DNA of 64,000 nucleotides from Laccaria trichodermophora (GCA_018417955.1 JACTVC010000049.1:62001-126000); one strand, 5' to 3'. Positions 11,158 to 24,588 are shown, counted from the stretch's first letter. Numbers and translations are program-made. Notes: a model not told the origin generated them from the sequence alone.

Positions 11158-14100
11158 CCGTCTCCGGGTTTTCTTTCCGCGTCGCCTGGACACTATTATT
11201 TGACCCATACAATCAGTTGTGACCTGCTTATCGATGTACTAATAATAATAATATAGACATGTATGTAGTCCATGTATGTATGTACTCCCATTTGTTGTAT
11301 CATTAGATGATTGTGCAACCATTATCTTTCCCTGGGCCGGCCTAAAGAGCTCGGCGCGTAGCCTAGATGAATACGAGTTCACATAGTACACTATTGAATA
11401 CATATGAATAGTATCCTACAAGGGTCATAAGGCCGCGTGATGATGCCAAGGCGTGTGTTTCGTCTACGTCACTCGGGAAGCGGCGCCGGAGGGGGAAAGG
11501 GCTATGTGCGAGATACTCACCTTCAGGTTAGCGGTGTCGTGCGAGTAAATAAATCAAAGACGTTCCGCCCCTTCGGATTGGGAGTGGGTTACTACAAAAC
11601 GGCGTCAGCGATAGTTTTTTTGGCGGCACGTAGGCAGAAAAGACGGTCCCATTGCGCGAGGTTATCAAGACGGTCGTTCATCCCGAACCACGCCGAGAAT
11701 ATGACCCACAGAACGTCGATACTGCAAATTCTGCCCCAGAAATCATCTTAAGAGATGAGGCAGTACATGTTGAGTACATGGGTATGTATGCGCGAGGGTA
11801 TCGATTTCCTCCCAACATTGCAGCAACGTTCACGTAATCACTGGAATTTGGATCGCGGAAAGTGCGTCTGCGGACAAAGAATCCCTCCGACCTATGCATA
11901 TCATCAGTTTGCCCGCGTTTTCCTGTGTTTTGGGGTTCATCCAGAAGAATCTCTTGCGTTGCGGGAAGTTGGGAAGCATGACGCTGGCGTGTTGATTGAA
12001 TGGGTTAGGGAGAGATATCCTTATCATCTAAGCGCGAAGAAGACGATCAGGTGGACGCCTGCGGGGCTCTTTTTCAGCAGCTGTTGGCACGTTGCCTGTC
12101 CACCTCATTTTGACGCTCATAACAATTGTGAACGGGTCAACGTGGGCCTGTCCCCCTGAGCCCACGTGTATGAGGATTGGCCTAAGCGGAAGGACAGAGA
12201 TAAGGACAGGGGACAATGAGATGCTTGGGAACTGTGGGGAGGAAGCAAGGAGAGATGAAAGGTGCCCCAAGAGGGAGACAAAAGAGGCGCCGTCCGAGCA
12301 CTCGGGAAGGCGTATGAGGGGGTCAAGGACCCACAAAGGGAAAACCGCAATAAGATAGAGTGGCTTTTGTACAGAAGCAGAGGTCTGAAATGGGACCAAA
12401 AAAAGAAGAAATTGCAAAAGAAGGATTCTCAACTTGAAACCGTTCCGAACACCAAGAAAGAGAGATCGGCGCGGGGAGAGTGGCCGCTGTCAATAGTATA
12501 GAAGAGCTCAAGGAGGGGAAGGAGAAAGCCAACCCCTAATGTGCCGAAGTGAGAGTGGAAAAGGTTAAACGATGAACTCACCCAGCTTCCAAACAGGTAC
12601 TGTTTGAAGCTCAACCATGAGCAATCCACCAGGAGTCCCGTAAACCTGTCCGTATCGTTGTTGACTCAGTTCAACTTCAACCAAAAATAATTTATCGATC
12701 CACCATTCGCGGACGACGTTCCTAACGTAGAAGTGTGGGGGAGGGGACGAGAGCTGGAAACAGAGGAGCACATTGAGCGAGAGGCGGAGCCGTCTACATG
12801 TAAGGCGTGGGGCAATGCCTCGTACCTTCTCTCCCTCAGGCTATAGAAGACTTGGCATTCAGCGAAGGTTGCCCGACTTATGTTCCAGCGGGATAAATCA
12901 ACGAGGGGAATAGGTCGATGAGACGAAACAAACGCACCTCGAGCGTTTATAAACTTATCGGGCGCTTGAAGAGCATTCAATTAGCGGAACTGAAAAGTTC
13001 AGTCTCTAAAAATCACTGTAATGGCCACTTTCCCGTTGAGTGATCGTGTTCAACCCCAAGAGATACAAGTGAGCTTGATAGCTGGCCAAGATTTAACGCG
13101 ACTTTCGAAAGAAGTTAGACGAGACCGAGAACTTGGGCTCATTGATGAGAGGAGATGAGCGACGCGTGACTAGTGACCAGTAGTGACTGGGCGTGAGACA
13201 GTGTTTGACAACGTTGACGTCGACAAACATGGCACGCATTTCTTTCAGCCCAATTTCAGCCAAGCTTGCATTTGTTTTGCGTTGGTTTTGCGCCTCTTCT
13301 TTCTCACACATTGAAGCTTATATGAATGGTAGATTAGGGGCGTTTGCTCGCAGGTTTATATTTCCATTAGATGCAAAAATGATTTACGACGGCGATAGAT
13401 CCTAAAACTAACGTGCAGCCAACGTGCAGCGCCTCCTTGACCACAAATTTCTTGTAAAGGCGTTGCTCGACACTGTTGGAAGACCATAGATCAAGGGCCG
13501 CATGCCAGTCTACACACAGGGGATTGATATTTCTGTGAAAGTATATGCAAGCCATATGTTTTACATAGATTGAATGCTCGATTATGTACGGTTAGAACAC
13601 CGCACACAATCAAAGAGATCAGTGGACCTGGATTACGGCCCATGGAGAATCAAAAATGATCAAGTGCGAGGACCTGATCCAAGGCCTCGCAAAATAAACG
13701 TCAGGGCTCTTGAGTTTTGCCTCCGTACTCCACGATTGGCGCTAAAGTAGATTGGCCGAGGAACTCAACAAAAATTGTGATCAATTTTGAATTGAGGGTT
13801 CGCCGAAAACGCGTTACGTTTCTCCGCTGGCGATTTCACAACTCTCTTTTTGGATGTTAAGCTTAGTTACGATCTCATGTAGACCCATTGCCATCAAACT
13901 GCACGGAAACATAGGGATAGACTTTCGGAGTTGGATAGATGGTCAGCCCCCCCGTTTCCCGGAAGAAGTGCAAAAGTTCAGGTTCATCAAACTTTCCTTG
14001 AGAGGTTAGGATACACATTTGGCATCCCTACAAAATCCACCAAATTCTAGCAGTTGTAACTTGTGGCTCAAGTGTGCAGTACATGCACTGTCGGGTTAAG

Positions 14101-14536
14101 CTCACTATGCCTGAAGTTGATATTGGGAATTTTTGCCTCAAGTTTTTTATTACATACATTCAGCTCAAATGCGCAATGGAGAGTCCGCGATCCAGGCTCA
14201 GGCACCACGCGGGAATTTTCCTGTGTTCGCGCCGGGTTTATCCGCTTCTTTCGACACCTTTTCCTCAAATATCCCACACTGCTTTGCCCTTGGCGAAATT
14301 GGTTCCGCTTATGGAGGCTGAATGATGCATGATGAAATTTTGCCCACTGGCACACGAACGGCACCTGGAGGGTCGCGACATATACATAGCTGAAACTTTC
14401 TGGAGCTGTCGCCGCTCCACCCCACTCTTCTCCCACGAAAACGACCAAAGCGTTGTGCAAAGGTTGTGCACACCCATTATCATCTAGGCTTATAGCACAA
14501 GGATTGTGTAAGCATACGACGGTATTGCCTGCGACC
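11158..14536. other. intergenic; a few unassigned open frames
   Basis: 11158-11400 is AT-rich 3' flank of the preceding gene. Plus 11755-12159 (134 codons) and minus pieces between 12980 and 12565 are open but unrecognised. The minus pieces contain a Val/Leu/Glu-rich stretch (LFLVEVELSQQRYGQVYG) that may be coding, but I could not build a phased exon chain. Nothing is recognised from 13.0 to 14.5 kb. Confidence 0.3.
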
Positions 14537-15819
14537 ATGTACACTCCCACCATTCTGGCGCTTCGAGGTGAGCTAATTTATGTTGCGTCGATATCTCCAA
14601 TTTACATCCCAATACCAGCCACGAACTTCGTTCTCACCTTGATCGGTGTCCTTGCAACCTGCTTTCGGCTATGGCGCCGAAAGACCACAACTCATATTTG
14701 GTGGGATGATATATGGGCCGCGTTGACGATGATCCTTGGGATTATTTTTATGACGTCTTTTGAGCTCTTCCTTCAAAATCAAAGTAAGCATTTTGATTTC
14801 CTCATTAACTATCATACGTATTAATTCAATTTGCTCCTTCAGCGTCTCACACTCTTGCAACCAAAATAACTATTTACTACCTGTCAGGCCTTTTTTCTGG
14901 CATCAAGGACTTCCTACTGAATTGCATTCAAACAGCGTTGCCCAGTCTTATATTGCCGTGAATTCGTAAGATCTACAAGGTTGCTACTCCATTCCATGTG
15001 TTGTAACTGCATCTACCTAGGGCTGCCAGAATTTCAATTCTTTTTATCGTGATCCGCATCTCCATAGGAAGAATGCGGTATATTCTCAAATGGATCGCCG
15101 CTATTTTCGTTCTAACATGGGCTATTCTTACCGCTCAACTGCTCTGGACGTGCGAGGGGAAAAACGCGGAATGGGGCCCAGGCCATTCAATATGTGTAAT
15201 GCCCTTGAGAGTTGCGATCGTACAATTGACCAGTGAGTTTCAACATTATGGATTTAGGATGATTTGTTTTATTCTTTGACAGCCGATACGTTGAGCGACG
15301 TCATCTTAATTGTAGCGCCCCTCCGTCTTGTTTGGAATATAAAGTTATCAAGGCCGCAAAAGATCCGCATTATAACGATTTTCTCCAGCACGTTAGCTAT
15401 GACCATCGTCAGTCTCAATCATGCGTGTTGGCTGATAGTAGACGGTGGCGGATTATCTGAGGCCCTATCGGCAGTCATCCAGGTGTGTACGGGGTTGCCT
15501 CTTCGCGTCCTTTTTGCTGACCTTCAACTCGACTAAGAATTCCGTTAGTCTGATTGTTTGCAATTTCAGCGTCATAATCGCCTTCATCTTCCAAATCGCG
15601 GCGGAAGACGCAGGAAGCTCTGACCATGTAGAAGCTGGGAACCTCTCTCTCCGGTGCAGGGTGCCGAGCGGCGTGCCTTTGGGGACAGGTGTGCGTATTG
15701 AGCGGACTGAAGTGATAACTTTGGACAGCCTTGGTTCATTGCACGGGAATACAACTAAAATCTGTCAACCTTTTGACACGGATAGCAAGGGTTTTTTGAC
15801 GGAGAAGGACTGCACATGA
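14537..15819 (+). CDS. seven-helix integral membrane protein, fungal rhodopsin-like domain family
   Basis: Model: 14537-14783, 14843-14957, 15021-15232, 15283-15482, 15538-15819 (351 codons plus stop). All phases agree; introns are 59, 63, 50 and 55 nt. The exon 2 donor (14958, GTGAAT) is the least sure join. Family landmarks run in order: FRLWRRKTTTHIWWDDIWAA after helix 1, AARISILFIVIRIS, a pair of helices around WIAAIFVLTWAIL, a conserved Cys in LLWTCEGK, VAIVQLTTDTLSDVILIVAP, LRLVWNIKLS, and SVSLIVCNFSVIIAFIFQI before a soluble tail. The family is widespread in fungi as plasma-membrane proteins of mostly unknown function. I see no retinal-binding Lys. Confidence 0.75.
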
Positions 15820-16500
15820 AGGACCGCACTTCAGACATCTGAAAAAATGCTCCTCTAATTTTTGACGTGCTACTCTATGTAGAAGTGACGCTTGAACATC
15901 GTAATCACTGTCAGGGAGCTGTAGATGCGACGCTGGCACTCTCGTGTTGATATCGTGATGCTCGAAAAATAATGAGATCGGGGCCAGAAGCAGGTCCTGT
16001 AGGCATCGGGGAGCGATGTCGAAGCTGTGTTGGTTCGTGTGCCTGGAGAACTTCATATCAACTTCATATTTCGTGGTAATACGGCCACAAAAATCTTCAC
16101 CCAGTTAAATTCTCAATCATCATAGGAACTAGGGAATGGAAAACCTTTCTTAATACCTGTCTGACCCAGCGTCGATGCCATATTAACCTCTCCCCGTCAT
16201 CGGCGGAATCTGCGAAGCTTTCGAATATTACGACATATGCCAGGCTTACCAAACGGGTCCCAATTATACGGTCTGAAAATAGTGAGCCATTTTCGAATTA
16301 TATCGAGAAATAGTCTTACCCCCTATCAGGAAACAATGTTCGCATTCGCGCGCTATTTTACTAATTAGAGAATGTCAAGAAACAAGAGGTAAATGCGAGC
16401 ACCTGTACTCCGGATCACGACTTTTAGCTGGAAAAGGACGCGCTGCAGGATGACTAACGTCCGTTAACCACCAATGTTTTATGGCAAGACCACCTTGAAG
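15820..16500. other. no gene recognised
   Basis: This is intergenic sequence between the membrane-protein gene and the pseudogene to the right. No motif was seen on either strand. Confidence 0.4.
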
Positions 16501-17277
16501 AATTTCGACTCACCTCATTTTCTCCAGAACAGCCCGTCGAATTTCAACCTCCTGTTCCCAAATAACTTGCCCATGGCTTTTCAAATAATTGACGAAGTAG
16601 GGTCTATTTTCTTCTCGCAGGAGTTTGGCCACTGATGCATAATTTTTATACAGCTCTCCATTGGGTTTCAACGGATTGTTGCCACGAAAAGGGTAATATA
16701 AAAGCTCAGCAACCTCTCATGAACCCGGCCAACTGGGAATGAAAGTAACCCAACGGGGGTTCCAGGAGGACCGTGACGAGCGAGTCTATAAAGGCTGGCA
16801 GGGTAGGAAACCGTATTTTCGGAGAAAACGAGTCAAGTGCGAGTGTGCGAGTTTGGTCGTTCACGAAAAAAGATTGGGGATGGATGAAAATACGCGCCGG
16901 TTTTCCGGTTTCCAAAGAATCTTTGGATGAGTTGTTGCGCTTAAGGAGATGGAGTGTGGATAGCAGCTCCGGGGCCAAGGGTCATACATATCCCATTCGA
17001 TCCACGACCAATGCGGTATTTTATCTCTCCGATATGGGAGCTTCTTGCTGATTTTTTGCACAGCGTTTTGTACCTGTATATCTTCCACAATAAGTTGAAG
17101 TTCTCCAAGCCCTGTATGCGCAGAGTAAACGAGGGAGAGTGCATCTTCCGCCCATACCAGAGAGGTGATATCTCGAGCTGCTAAAACTTCGGCAGGCTTT
17201 AAGCGGATTCTTTGTGTATGGAGCGATTCAGTGCTGCGATTAGGCGGCAAGCGCGTTGCTGGGATGGAATCCGACAT
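16501..17277 (-). pseudogene. frameshifted copy of an unnamed basidiomycete protein family
   Basis: The minus strand starts at ATG 17277 and reads LVWAEDALSLVYSAHTGL and IVEDIQVQNAVQKI. It continues in another frame with ARIFIHPQSFFVNDQTRT and FPTLPAFIDSLVTVLLEPP, then in a third frame with YASVAKLLREENRPYFVNYL and EVEIRRAVLEKMR. I recall the same order of pieces from a family of uncharacterised Agaricomycete proteins. Two frame changes, near 16950 and near 16735, have no convincing intron to explain them, so the gene is probably broken. Alternatively one or both could be sequencing errors. Function unknown. Confidence 0.5.
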
Positions 17278-17469
17278 TATTGGCAAGGTCAGAGTGTCTA
17301 AGCAAAGAGTAAGACACGCCCATAAGAATGATGTCACATGAAACCCTGGGGACGTTACTGGGTGAATTGCGGGCTGGTTGGAGGACTTTAACATCCGTCA
17401 TTATTGGTGTACAGACTACGATGCTTTTAGTTCGTATTTAACCGCAGAGGATGAACAGGGCATTGAAAA

Positions 17470-17785
17470 CGCAGATAACCTCAAATTTGGAAAAATCGAC
17501 AAATGCCTTGCGAATGTTCAATAGTCGACGGGGACCTTCCCTTCGTACCAGATAAACAATTCAAGGCGGCAGAGACGGCGGGAAAGATGGCAGATCGTCG
17601 AATTAAAAGTTCTCGTTGTCGTCAACAGTGAACACGAGGAGAGGGCGTGTCGTATTACCATTATCGCTGTAGCCCGTACCTGTATGGGCGGACGGCCACC
17701 CTGAGCGCGACCTCGACTTTTTTGTGGCCGCTATCGAGGTGGTCTCGACCAAAGGTGTAGCGAGCTCCATGGACAAGGAGAGATC
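17470..17785 (-). pseudogene. decayed fragment related to the last exon of the coiled-coil gene at 45.4-48.7 kb
   Basis: Read on the plus strand, this stretch follows 45710-45995 block by block: a CGCAGATAA block, a GTCGACGG block, a GGCGGGAA-like block, a CGCGACCTCGACTT-like block and finally GTAGCGAGCTCCAT (17758-17771, matching 45978-45991). Numerous substitutions and indels interrupt the coding frame seen in the intact gene. The orientation is the same as in the parent gene. It is a partial, dispersed duplicate about 28 kb away. Confidence 0.6.
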
Positions 17786-19673
17786 CTTCTAAATAAGACC
17801 GTGGCGCGAAATTGGGGCTACGGGTGACTGAATGCTTCATGTAACTCCAACTTCCTGCCACGATAAGTAGGCCCTCCAAATATGAATACTTACTCACCTT
17901 CATGCGACCCCTGGAGCCGTTAGCATCCCAAGCTCCCCTTCGCCAGTGACCGTACTACGTGAAAAGAGATTACATCAGCGGCAAAGAAAATAAACAGGAG
18001 CAAAGTTTTCCTGGTCAGCAACGCCCATTGGCGATTTCTCTTTGCAACTGTGTTCAATTGGATGGCTGCAGGAGTAGAAATGTAGGCGGGTATTATGCAG
18101 GTGAGCCTTTCGTAGATTTTCTCTATAATAGAACACGTTTACCAAACCATTTCTAGTTGTCCTTTTCTCCCATATCGAATTGGCTCTTCCATTCGTTCCT
18201 CTGCTCAACTGCACTCAAATGCGCCAGCGGCTACTCTCCACCCTCTACACACTCGATCTTGTGCAATTATTGTACAATCCGACTTCACACGGCCGGGATA
18301 CGGACTTTGGGAGCGCGCTCGGACGACAAGCCGTCGACACCTTGACGTGGTAAAGGTTGGGTAAAAGCTGCAAAGATTGAAAGGGACGATATGTGGGAGG
18401 TGGTGCTTAAGCTCAAGCTTCAAGGTTCGTTTTTACTTTGTTGATTCTTCTCTTGCCACCTCACCATCGAACAGCATTGCGCATGTCAAATCTCACCCAT
18501 GGGTAGTCTCGTTATTTTACTCCGTGTCGAAATCGATCTACAGACCCTTCGCTCCATCCAACCCCCGGGGTGCCAATAGGAACTACTTGGCGTGAATCAT
18601 CGCCTGTCTCCGGCACGTACAGGACCTCCAATGCACATAAGGAGCTTGTACGCGCAGGCGGAGGCAGACATATGGTCGCGTACAGTCCCGAGCGCATTTA
18701 GGTCCAACTTGACCCCAGGTGGTTCGAGTAGGTGGAAAGCACGAGTTGGATGTTCGAAACGACCGCGACGGGGAACATGGCATTAGAATTTGCGTGAGTA
18801 ATGGTGTTTCTTTGCGTCCTTCTTTTGACGAGGCCTCTTTGTTCATCGTTACTTACTGACGAACCAAACCCGTTCAGTCCCGTCGTTCCCGTCCGCTTGG
18901 GCCGTCGTGTCATTTGACACGACGCCGATGTCCGCCATCCAACCGCCCACATCTGCACACTTCACATGACGATCCTATCGATCGACCTCGAACACAACGA
19001 GCTGTCCACCAGTCTCTGAGAGCATAACGATCCGCCCACCCACCTGAGAATGCGGTATGGTATCTCCGTATCCTTGACTTGTTAATTGACCTCGCGCATA
19101 TAAGCGTTTAGAGAAAGCTGTGTGCCGTATGGTGCCTCTGTGACCTGTGTTCCCGTGTCCCTAAGTACGGTGCCATATGTCACTGACTCATTCTTGTTCA
19201 TTGGCGCACCAGCGAACGAGAGGGTGACTTTGGGGCGATATATATGCGTCAGGTGGTACACTGCCAGAGGGGCGCATCTGCATACTTTCTTCTGTCTTTT
19301 GCCTGGGGTGAGTTCGCTAATTATTCAATCACTGTGATTCTTATGAATTCAAGGAGCCTCGTTGAAGAATTCCCAATTGCAACCAGCTGCTTTTCTGGAG
19401 ACTGGAAGGTTCTGCCTGTTCATACGGGGAAACGAGTTGGCGCTGGCCAGGTCTAGATCTACGTCAGGTTGATGAGGAGATGCACCGAACGGGCTTGTAT
19501 CGTAGATCCAAAGGAAATGCGGTTATCCCACGGATTGACATGGATGAGAGTCCGATTCCACACACGGGTGAACACGAGGGCTATGTTTCCTTTGACGTTC
19601 CGCAGCAATCCCATCTGGGAGAATCCATGTTGGGCGCTATTAACGTTTCCACCACTTGCAACATAACCACAAC
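17786..19673. other. no gene recognised; upstream region of the NLR gene
   Basis: Short open frames on both strands lack recognisable motifs. A TATA-like run (GATATATATG, about 19235) lies roughly 440 bp upstream of the NLR start, too far to be claimed as its core promoter. Confidence 0.35.
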
Positions 19674-22600
19674 ATGTCGAACCAACCACAGAACAAGAAA
19701 ACTCGTTTCCTCTCGCCTTCCGCCATTCGGAACAATTGGAAATCGTTCCGAAGTCGTTCATCGTCGTCGAATAATGCCGCCCAAATTCAAACGGGCCAGA
19801 GCGCGCATGCATCACCATCTGGTACAACTCCTCCACCCATGTCCAGGTCGCCTTCCCCCGAGGGACACCACGCCGATGTTCCATCTACCCCCAGCGTATC
19901 AGTAGCTGTCGTAGGTTCCTCTAAGCATGACCCATTGTCGTCTCCCCAAGGTATATGCCCATCTGTGATACTTGTTAGCGCTCTAACCCCCGCTTAGTCA
20001 ACGAATTCGCAAAAGACGTTTTGAGTGGGGGCTATGAAGTTGTCAAAATTCTTAAGGAGTGCTCAGGTCTCTGCCCTCCTCTGAAGACTGCTCTGAGCGG
20101 TTTCATCGAGTGTATCGAATTGTATAAGGTGTGTCCTGCGCGATGTCGACATAGGTCGTTCTGGCTTACGCTTTTGATAGAGGACTTCTGGGAACCACGA
20201 AGAGATGGAACGGATTTTTAAAATCATTTCTGATTTGGGGTCGGAGCTCGCAGTCAAGTTAGCGGAACCTAGGGACCAGAAGGCGCTTGATCGCATTCTG
20301 AAGAAGTTGTTAAAGTACGCTTCTACTCTTTCATGTCTTTTGAACTGCGAATCACCAACACAACATCCAAGATCGCTAGAAGAAGAGGACAGAAAGATCA
20401 AGGCCATGCTTGAACGAGGATTTTTGGGCAGGTTGGCTCGTAATAGTGATCATGCGGGGGAGCTCGTCTCCTCATGCAACGCAATTAAAGATGCTCTTCA
20501 TCTATTCCTTGTAAGTCAATCGTGGTCTTTGTAAATATCTTTCATTGACCACGTCCAGGTTGGTCTAACTTTATTGATAGAGAGGAACACGCGTGACATT
20601 CTGAAGGTAACATATCTTATTTATGACCAAGTTGAGATTTGAGAATATTCAATGATATTCTTGCAGAACGTAGTTTTCCAGACCCTTTCCCGCTCTCATG
20701 ATGCGGCTTTCACTGCTGCCATCAACCTTGACAATATTTCACGAGGGCCATGTACTAAGGATACTCGTGTTGATGTCATCAAGCAGATCATGGAGTGGGC
20801 AAAGGAGACTGACTCTACAAAGGCTCCATCTGTCTACTGGCTCACTGGATTGGCTGGCTTAGGAAAAACAACAATTGCCTACACTATCTGTGAGGAGCTA
20901 AAAGAAGAAGGCCTTCCCTTTGTCTCCTTCTTCTGTTCACGCCAACTTGACAGCAAGAACTCAAAGCTCCTCATCACAACAATCTGTCGTGACCTTGCTG
21001 CACTGTTTTCTTCATTTGCATCTGAGCTTTTATCTGTTCTGGAGAAAGACTCTAACATTGTGAATGCAAGGCTGCCTCTCCAGATGGAGGAACTGTTTAC
21101 AAATCCATGGAAGGCTTCTCTTTCCCACCGTCAATGCCTTCCATCGCCTGTAGTAGTAGTGGATGCTCTTGATGAAAGTGATCATGGAACTGAGTTTTTG
21201 AAGGTGCTACTTGATGCTGTGGACTCGGGTGAGCTCTCAGGGATCAAATTTCTTGTGACAAGTCGGCCAGAACCTACACTCTCTGACATTTGCAAATCAT
21301 TCTCTCCAAATGCAGTTTGTAAGCTCCATGAGATTGATGTTTCCAATGTCCAAAAAGACATTGAAAAATATTTGTTCTCTGCACTCCCAGATCTAAAGGA
21401 TGAGCCTAGTCTGGTAAAACTGGCAAGCCAGGCACAGGGATTCTTTATTTATGCTGCTACTGCTGTGAGGTTCATAGACTCTCCTAGTCAACCTTTCTCA
21501 GTCCATGAGAAGTGCAAAGAGTTACAAAATATTGTAAAATCATGGCCAGTATCAAGTAGGGGGCCTGAACAAAATGCAGTTGATGAGCTGTATCAAAAGA
21601 TCCTGGGAGCTGCTTTTTCTGATGAACGTATCTGTGATAAACGCTTGCAGATCCTCCACACAGTTCTATGTGCAGAAAGCAGGATCAGCACATCTGTTAT
21701 AGCTCATTTAATTGGTAGTGATCAGGATACAGTTGAGAAAACTATAGAATCTCTGCACGCTGTCCTGTTTGTTTCTTGTAAAGATGAATGTGTCTACTGG
21801 TACCATACTTCATTTCCCGATTTCATCTTAACTCAAGTACAAGCAAAGTTCAGCATCTCCCTGAAGCAAGGCTGTCCAAGTCAAGAGATCAATGTATTTT
21901 GTGACAAACTTGCTCATCATGCAATCCTGGCTTGTCAGTGTTTCTCAATCATGGGAGAACTGCTGCATTTCAATATGTGTAACCTCAAGTCATCATTTCA
22001 ATTTGATTCTGATGTGCCTGCACTTGATGATGAAAAGCTTGGAAATCTCCCACCTGTTCTACAATATGCGTCCCGACATTGGGCTAGACACCTCTCTCAG
22101 GCAGCACCTGCAGATGATGAAACCAATGAACTGTTGCAATTTCTGGATGACTTTATGTGCAACAAACTGCTGTTCTGGATTGAGGCTATGAATCTTATCA
22201 ATTCCAAATTTGAGTGTTCATCATTATTGAAGGATGCTGAAGAATGGTCCAAAAGAGTAAGGATATTTTTATGTATCAAGCACAATAACACTGATTCTAT
22301 CTTAGGGAATACAACCACTGGATCTTCTGGAGTACCTGTCAGATGCAGCAAGTTTTTCAGCTCATTTTGCAGGTTGTCATGCATCAAAGTCAACTCCGCA
22401 TTTATACATTTCAGCATTATCTACATGGTATCAGGAGTCACCAGTCTGGACACATTGGAAACACCGGTTTACTGCACTTCCATCAATCACACTACTTAAT
22501 GGTGCTATTACAGTCCCCTTGCTAACAATAACTACCAAAAAACACATATCATGCATAGCAGTATCTGGGAAAGGTGACCAAATTGTTTCTGGTTCTATTG

Positions 22601-24588
22601 ACCACTCTGATTGCCCAGATTTCTCATTACTGGTATGGGATACAAAGACAGGCTATTTATTAAAGAAGCTGCAGGGCCATACTGATCATGTCATGTCTGT
22701 TGCATTCTCATCTAATGGCAAGCAAATTGTTTCTTGTTCCAAAGACAAGTCGGTGAGATTGTGGGATGCAAAGACAGGCCACCAAATAATGAACTTGCAA
22801 GGTCATACCAGTGATGTCCGATCAGTTTCATTCTCACCTGATTGCTCTGAAGTGGTATCTGGTTCTAATTACTCCTTGATAAAGGTGTGGGATACAAAAA
22901 CAGGCAAACTGGTCAGAGAGTTGCAAGGTCCTGAAGATGTTGTAAGATCAGTTGTATTCTCACCTGATAGCCACAAAATTGCTTCTGGTCATGGTGATGG
23001 GTCAGTATGGGTGTGGGATGCAAAGACAGGTGACCACCTAATAAAGATGCAAGGTCACAGGGATTGGGTCTCCTCAGTTGCCTTCTCACCTGACAGCCAT
23101 AAATTTGTATCTGGTTCTTTTGACAACTTAGTACTGGTGTGGGATTCTAACACAGGTCACATTCTGAGAAAACTGCAGGGCCATTCTGATGCTGTCATCT
23201 CAGTTGCATTCTCACCTGATGGCAATCAAATTATCTCTGGTTCTGGAGACTACTCAATATGTGTATGGGATGCAAAGATAGGCCACCTGCTGAGGAAGCT
23301 GCAAGGTCATACAAATGATGTTTGGTCAGTCACATTTCTACCTGATGGCAAGAAAATTATCTCCAGTTGTATTGATGGCATAATCAATGTATGGGATGCA
23401 AAAACAGGCCAGCTGAGAGAGCAAGAAGGCCATGCCAATGTTGTCACTTCAGTTTCATTCTCACCTGATGGTCATCAAATTATATCTAGTTCTAGTGACA
23501 ACTCAATAGGGCTTTGGGATACAAAGTCAGGTAAACAGCTCAAAGAGATGCAAGGTCACACTGAGACTGTTTGCTCAGTTGCATTTTCACCTGATGGCAG
23601 CCAAATTGTTTCTGGTTCTTATGACAGCTCAATAAAGATATGGGATGTAAAGACAGGCTGCCAACTGAAAACATTGCAAGGTCACACTGGTTGGGTTCTA
23701 TCAGTTGTCTTCTCACCTGATGGCCATCAAATTGTGTCTGGTTCTCAAGATAAAGCAGTATGTCTGTGGGATATAAATACAGGTTACCAGCTCAAGAAGC
23801 TAAAAGGTCACACTGATATTGTCTGGTCAGTTGCAATTTCACCACATGGTCATTACATTGCCTCTGGTTCTTTGGACAAGTCTGTATGGGTATGGGATGT
23901 AAAGATGGGCCATCATCTGATGAAGCTGCATGGTCACACTGACAAAGTCTGCTCAGTCACATTTTCACCTGATGGCAGGCAGATTATGTCCTGTTCTACT
24001 GACCATTCAATACGATTGTGGGATATAAAGACAGGCCAGCAGCTAATGCAGCTGCACAATCTATTCCCAGTATCTGCTGCATTCTCACCTGACAGCCACC
24101 AAATTGTCTCTTCTTCAGGTAAATTAGTGAAAGTATGGGATGCAAAAACAGGTCAAATGCTGAGGGTGTTGAAAGGTCACACTCACAATGTGACTTCAGT
24201 TGCATTCTCACCTGATGGCAACCAAGCTGTCTCTGGTTCTTATGACCACTCAGTGCGGCTGTGGAATGCTAAGATAGATGATCACCAAACAAATTTGAAG
24301 GAGTACAATAATCAGATTGATTTCATTGCATCTTTGAATGATAACCAGATTTCAGTAGACAAGTTCACACATGTGAGTGCTGATTCACATGTTGATACTT
24401 CATGGATTATGGATAAAGATGGCTGGATTTTCTTTGATTCTAATGGCCTTATTTGGATCCCATCAACTATTCGCAAGGTTCTGCATCATCCACATAGCAT
24501 TCTTATCATTTCTCGACATGGCTCTGCCAAAGTCTCTTTCAAAGATAGCAAACTAGGATGCTTGTGGCATGAGTGTTATACTGCTTAG
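19674..24588 (+). CDS. NACHT-WD40 NLR-like (STAND) protein
   Basis: Model: 19674-19950, 19998-20128, 20181-20510, 20559-20606, 20667-22256, 22306-24588 (1552 codons plus stop). All phases agree; introns are 47-60 nt. Residues 1-92 are Ser/Pro-rich low complexity. Residues 93-262 are a helical N-terminal region (GLCPPLKTALSGFIECIELYK). A NACHT domain follows with Walker A GLAGLGKTT (about 323-331) and Walker B VVVVDALDESD near 430. A linker joins to 14 WD40 repeats (about 872-1459) and an unrecognised C-terminal region of about 95 residues. Such STAND proteins act as ligand-sensing switches; in fungi some control heterokaryon incompatibility (HET-E/HET-D type). The large open frames appear to stop at 22499, but the 22257-22305 intron joins the NACHT part to the propeller in phase, so the gene looks intact. 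The ligand is unknown. Confidence 0.88.
22543..24305 (+). repeat. 14 tandem WD40 repeats of about 42 codons
   Basis: The repeats share the pattern G-H-T-x-x-V-x-S-V-A-F-S-P-D-G, then I-V-S-G-S-x-D, then V-x-V-W-D-A-K-T-G. Fourteen units fit two seven-bladed propellers. Many neighbours are very close at both protein and DNA level. Units 4, 7 and 13 are the most altered: unit 4 starts Pro-Glu instead of His-Thr, and units 7 and 13 are slightly short. High similarity within such arrays is typical of fast-evolving fungal NLR receptors. Confidence 0.85.

Noticed and set aside
22480..22530. NLR gene apparently split into two genes or broken by a stop at 22499
   Set aside because: A 49-nt intron (22257-22305, GTAAGG..TTAG) restores a single phase, and the sequence after it joins smoothly into the WD40 part.
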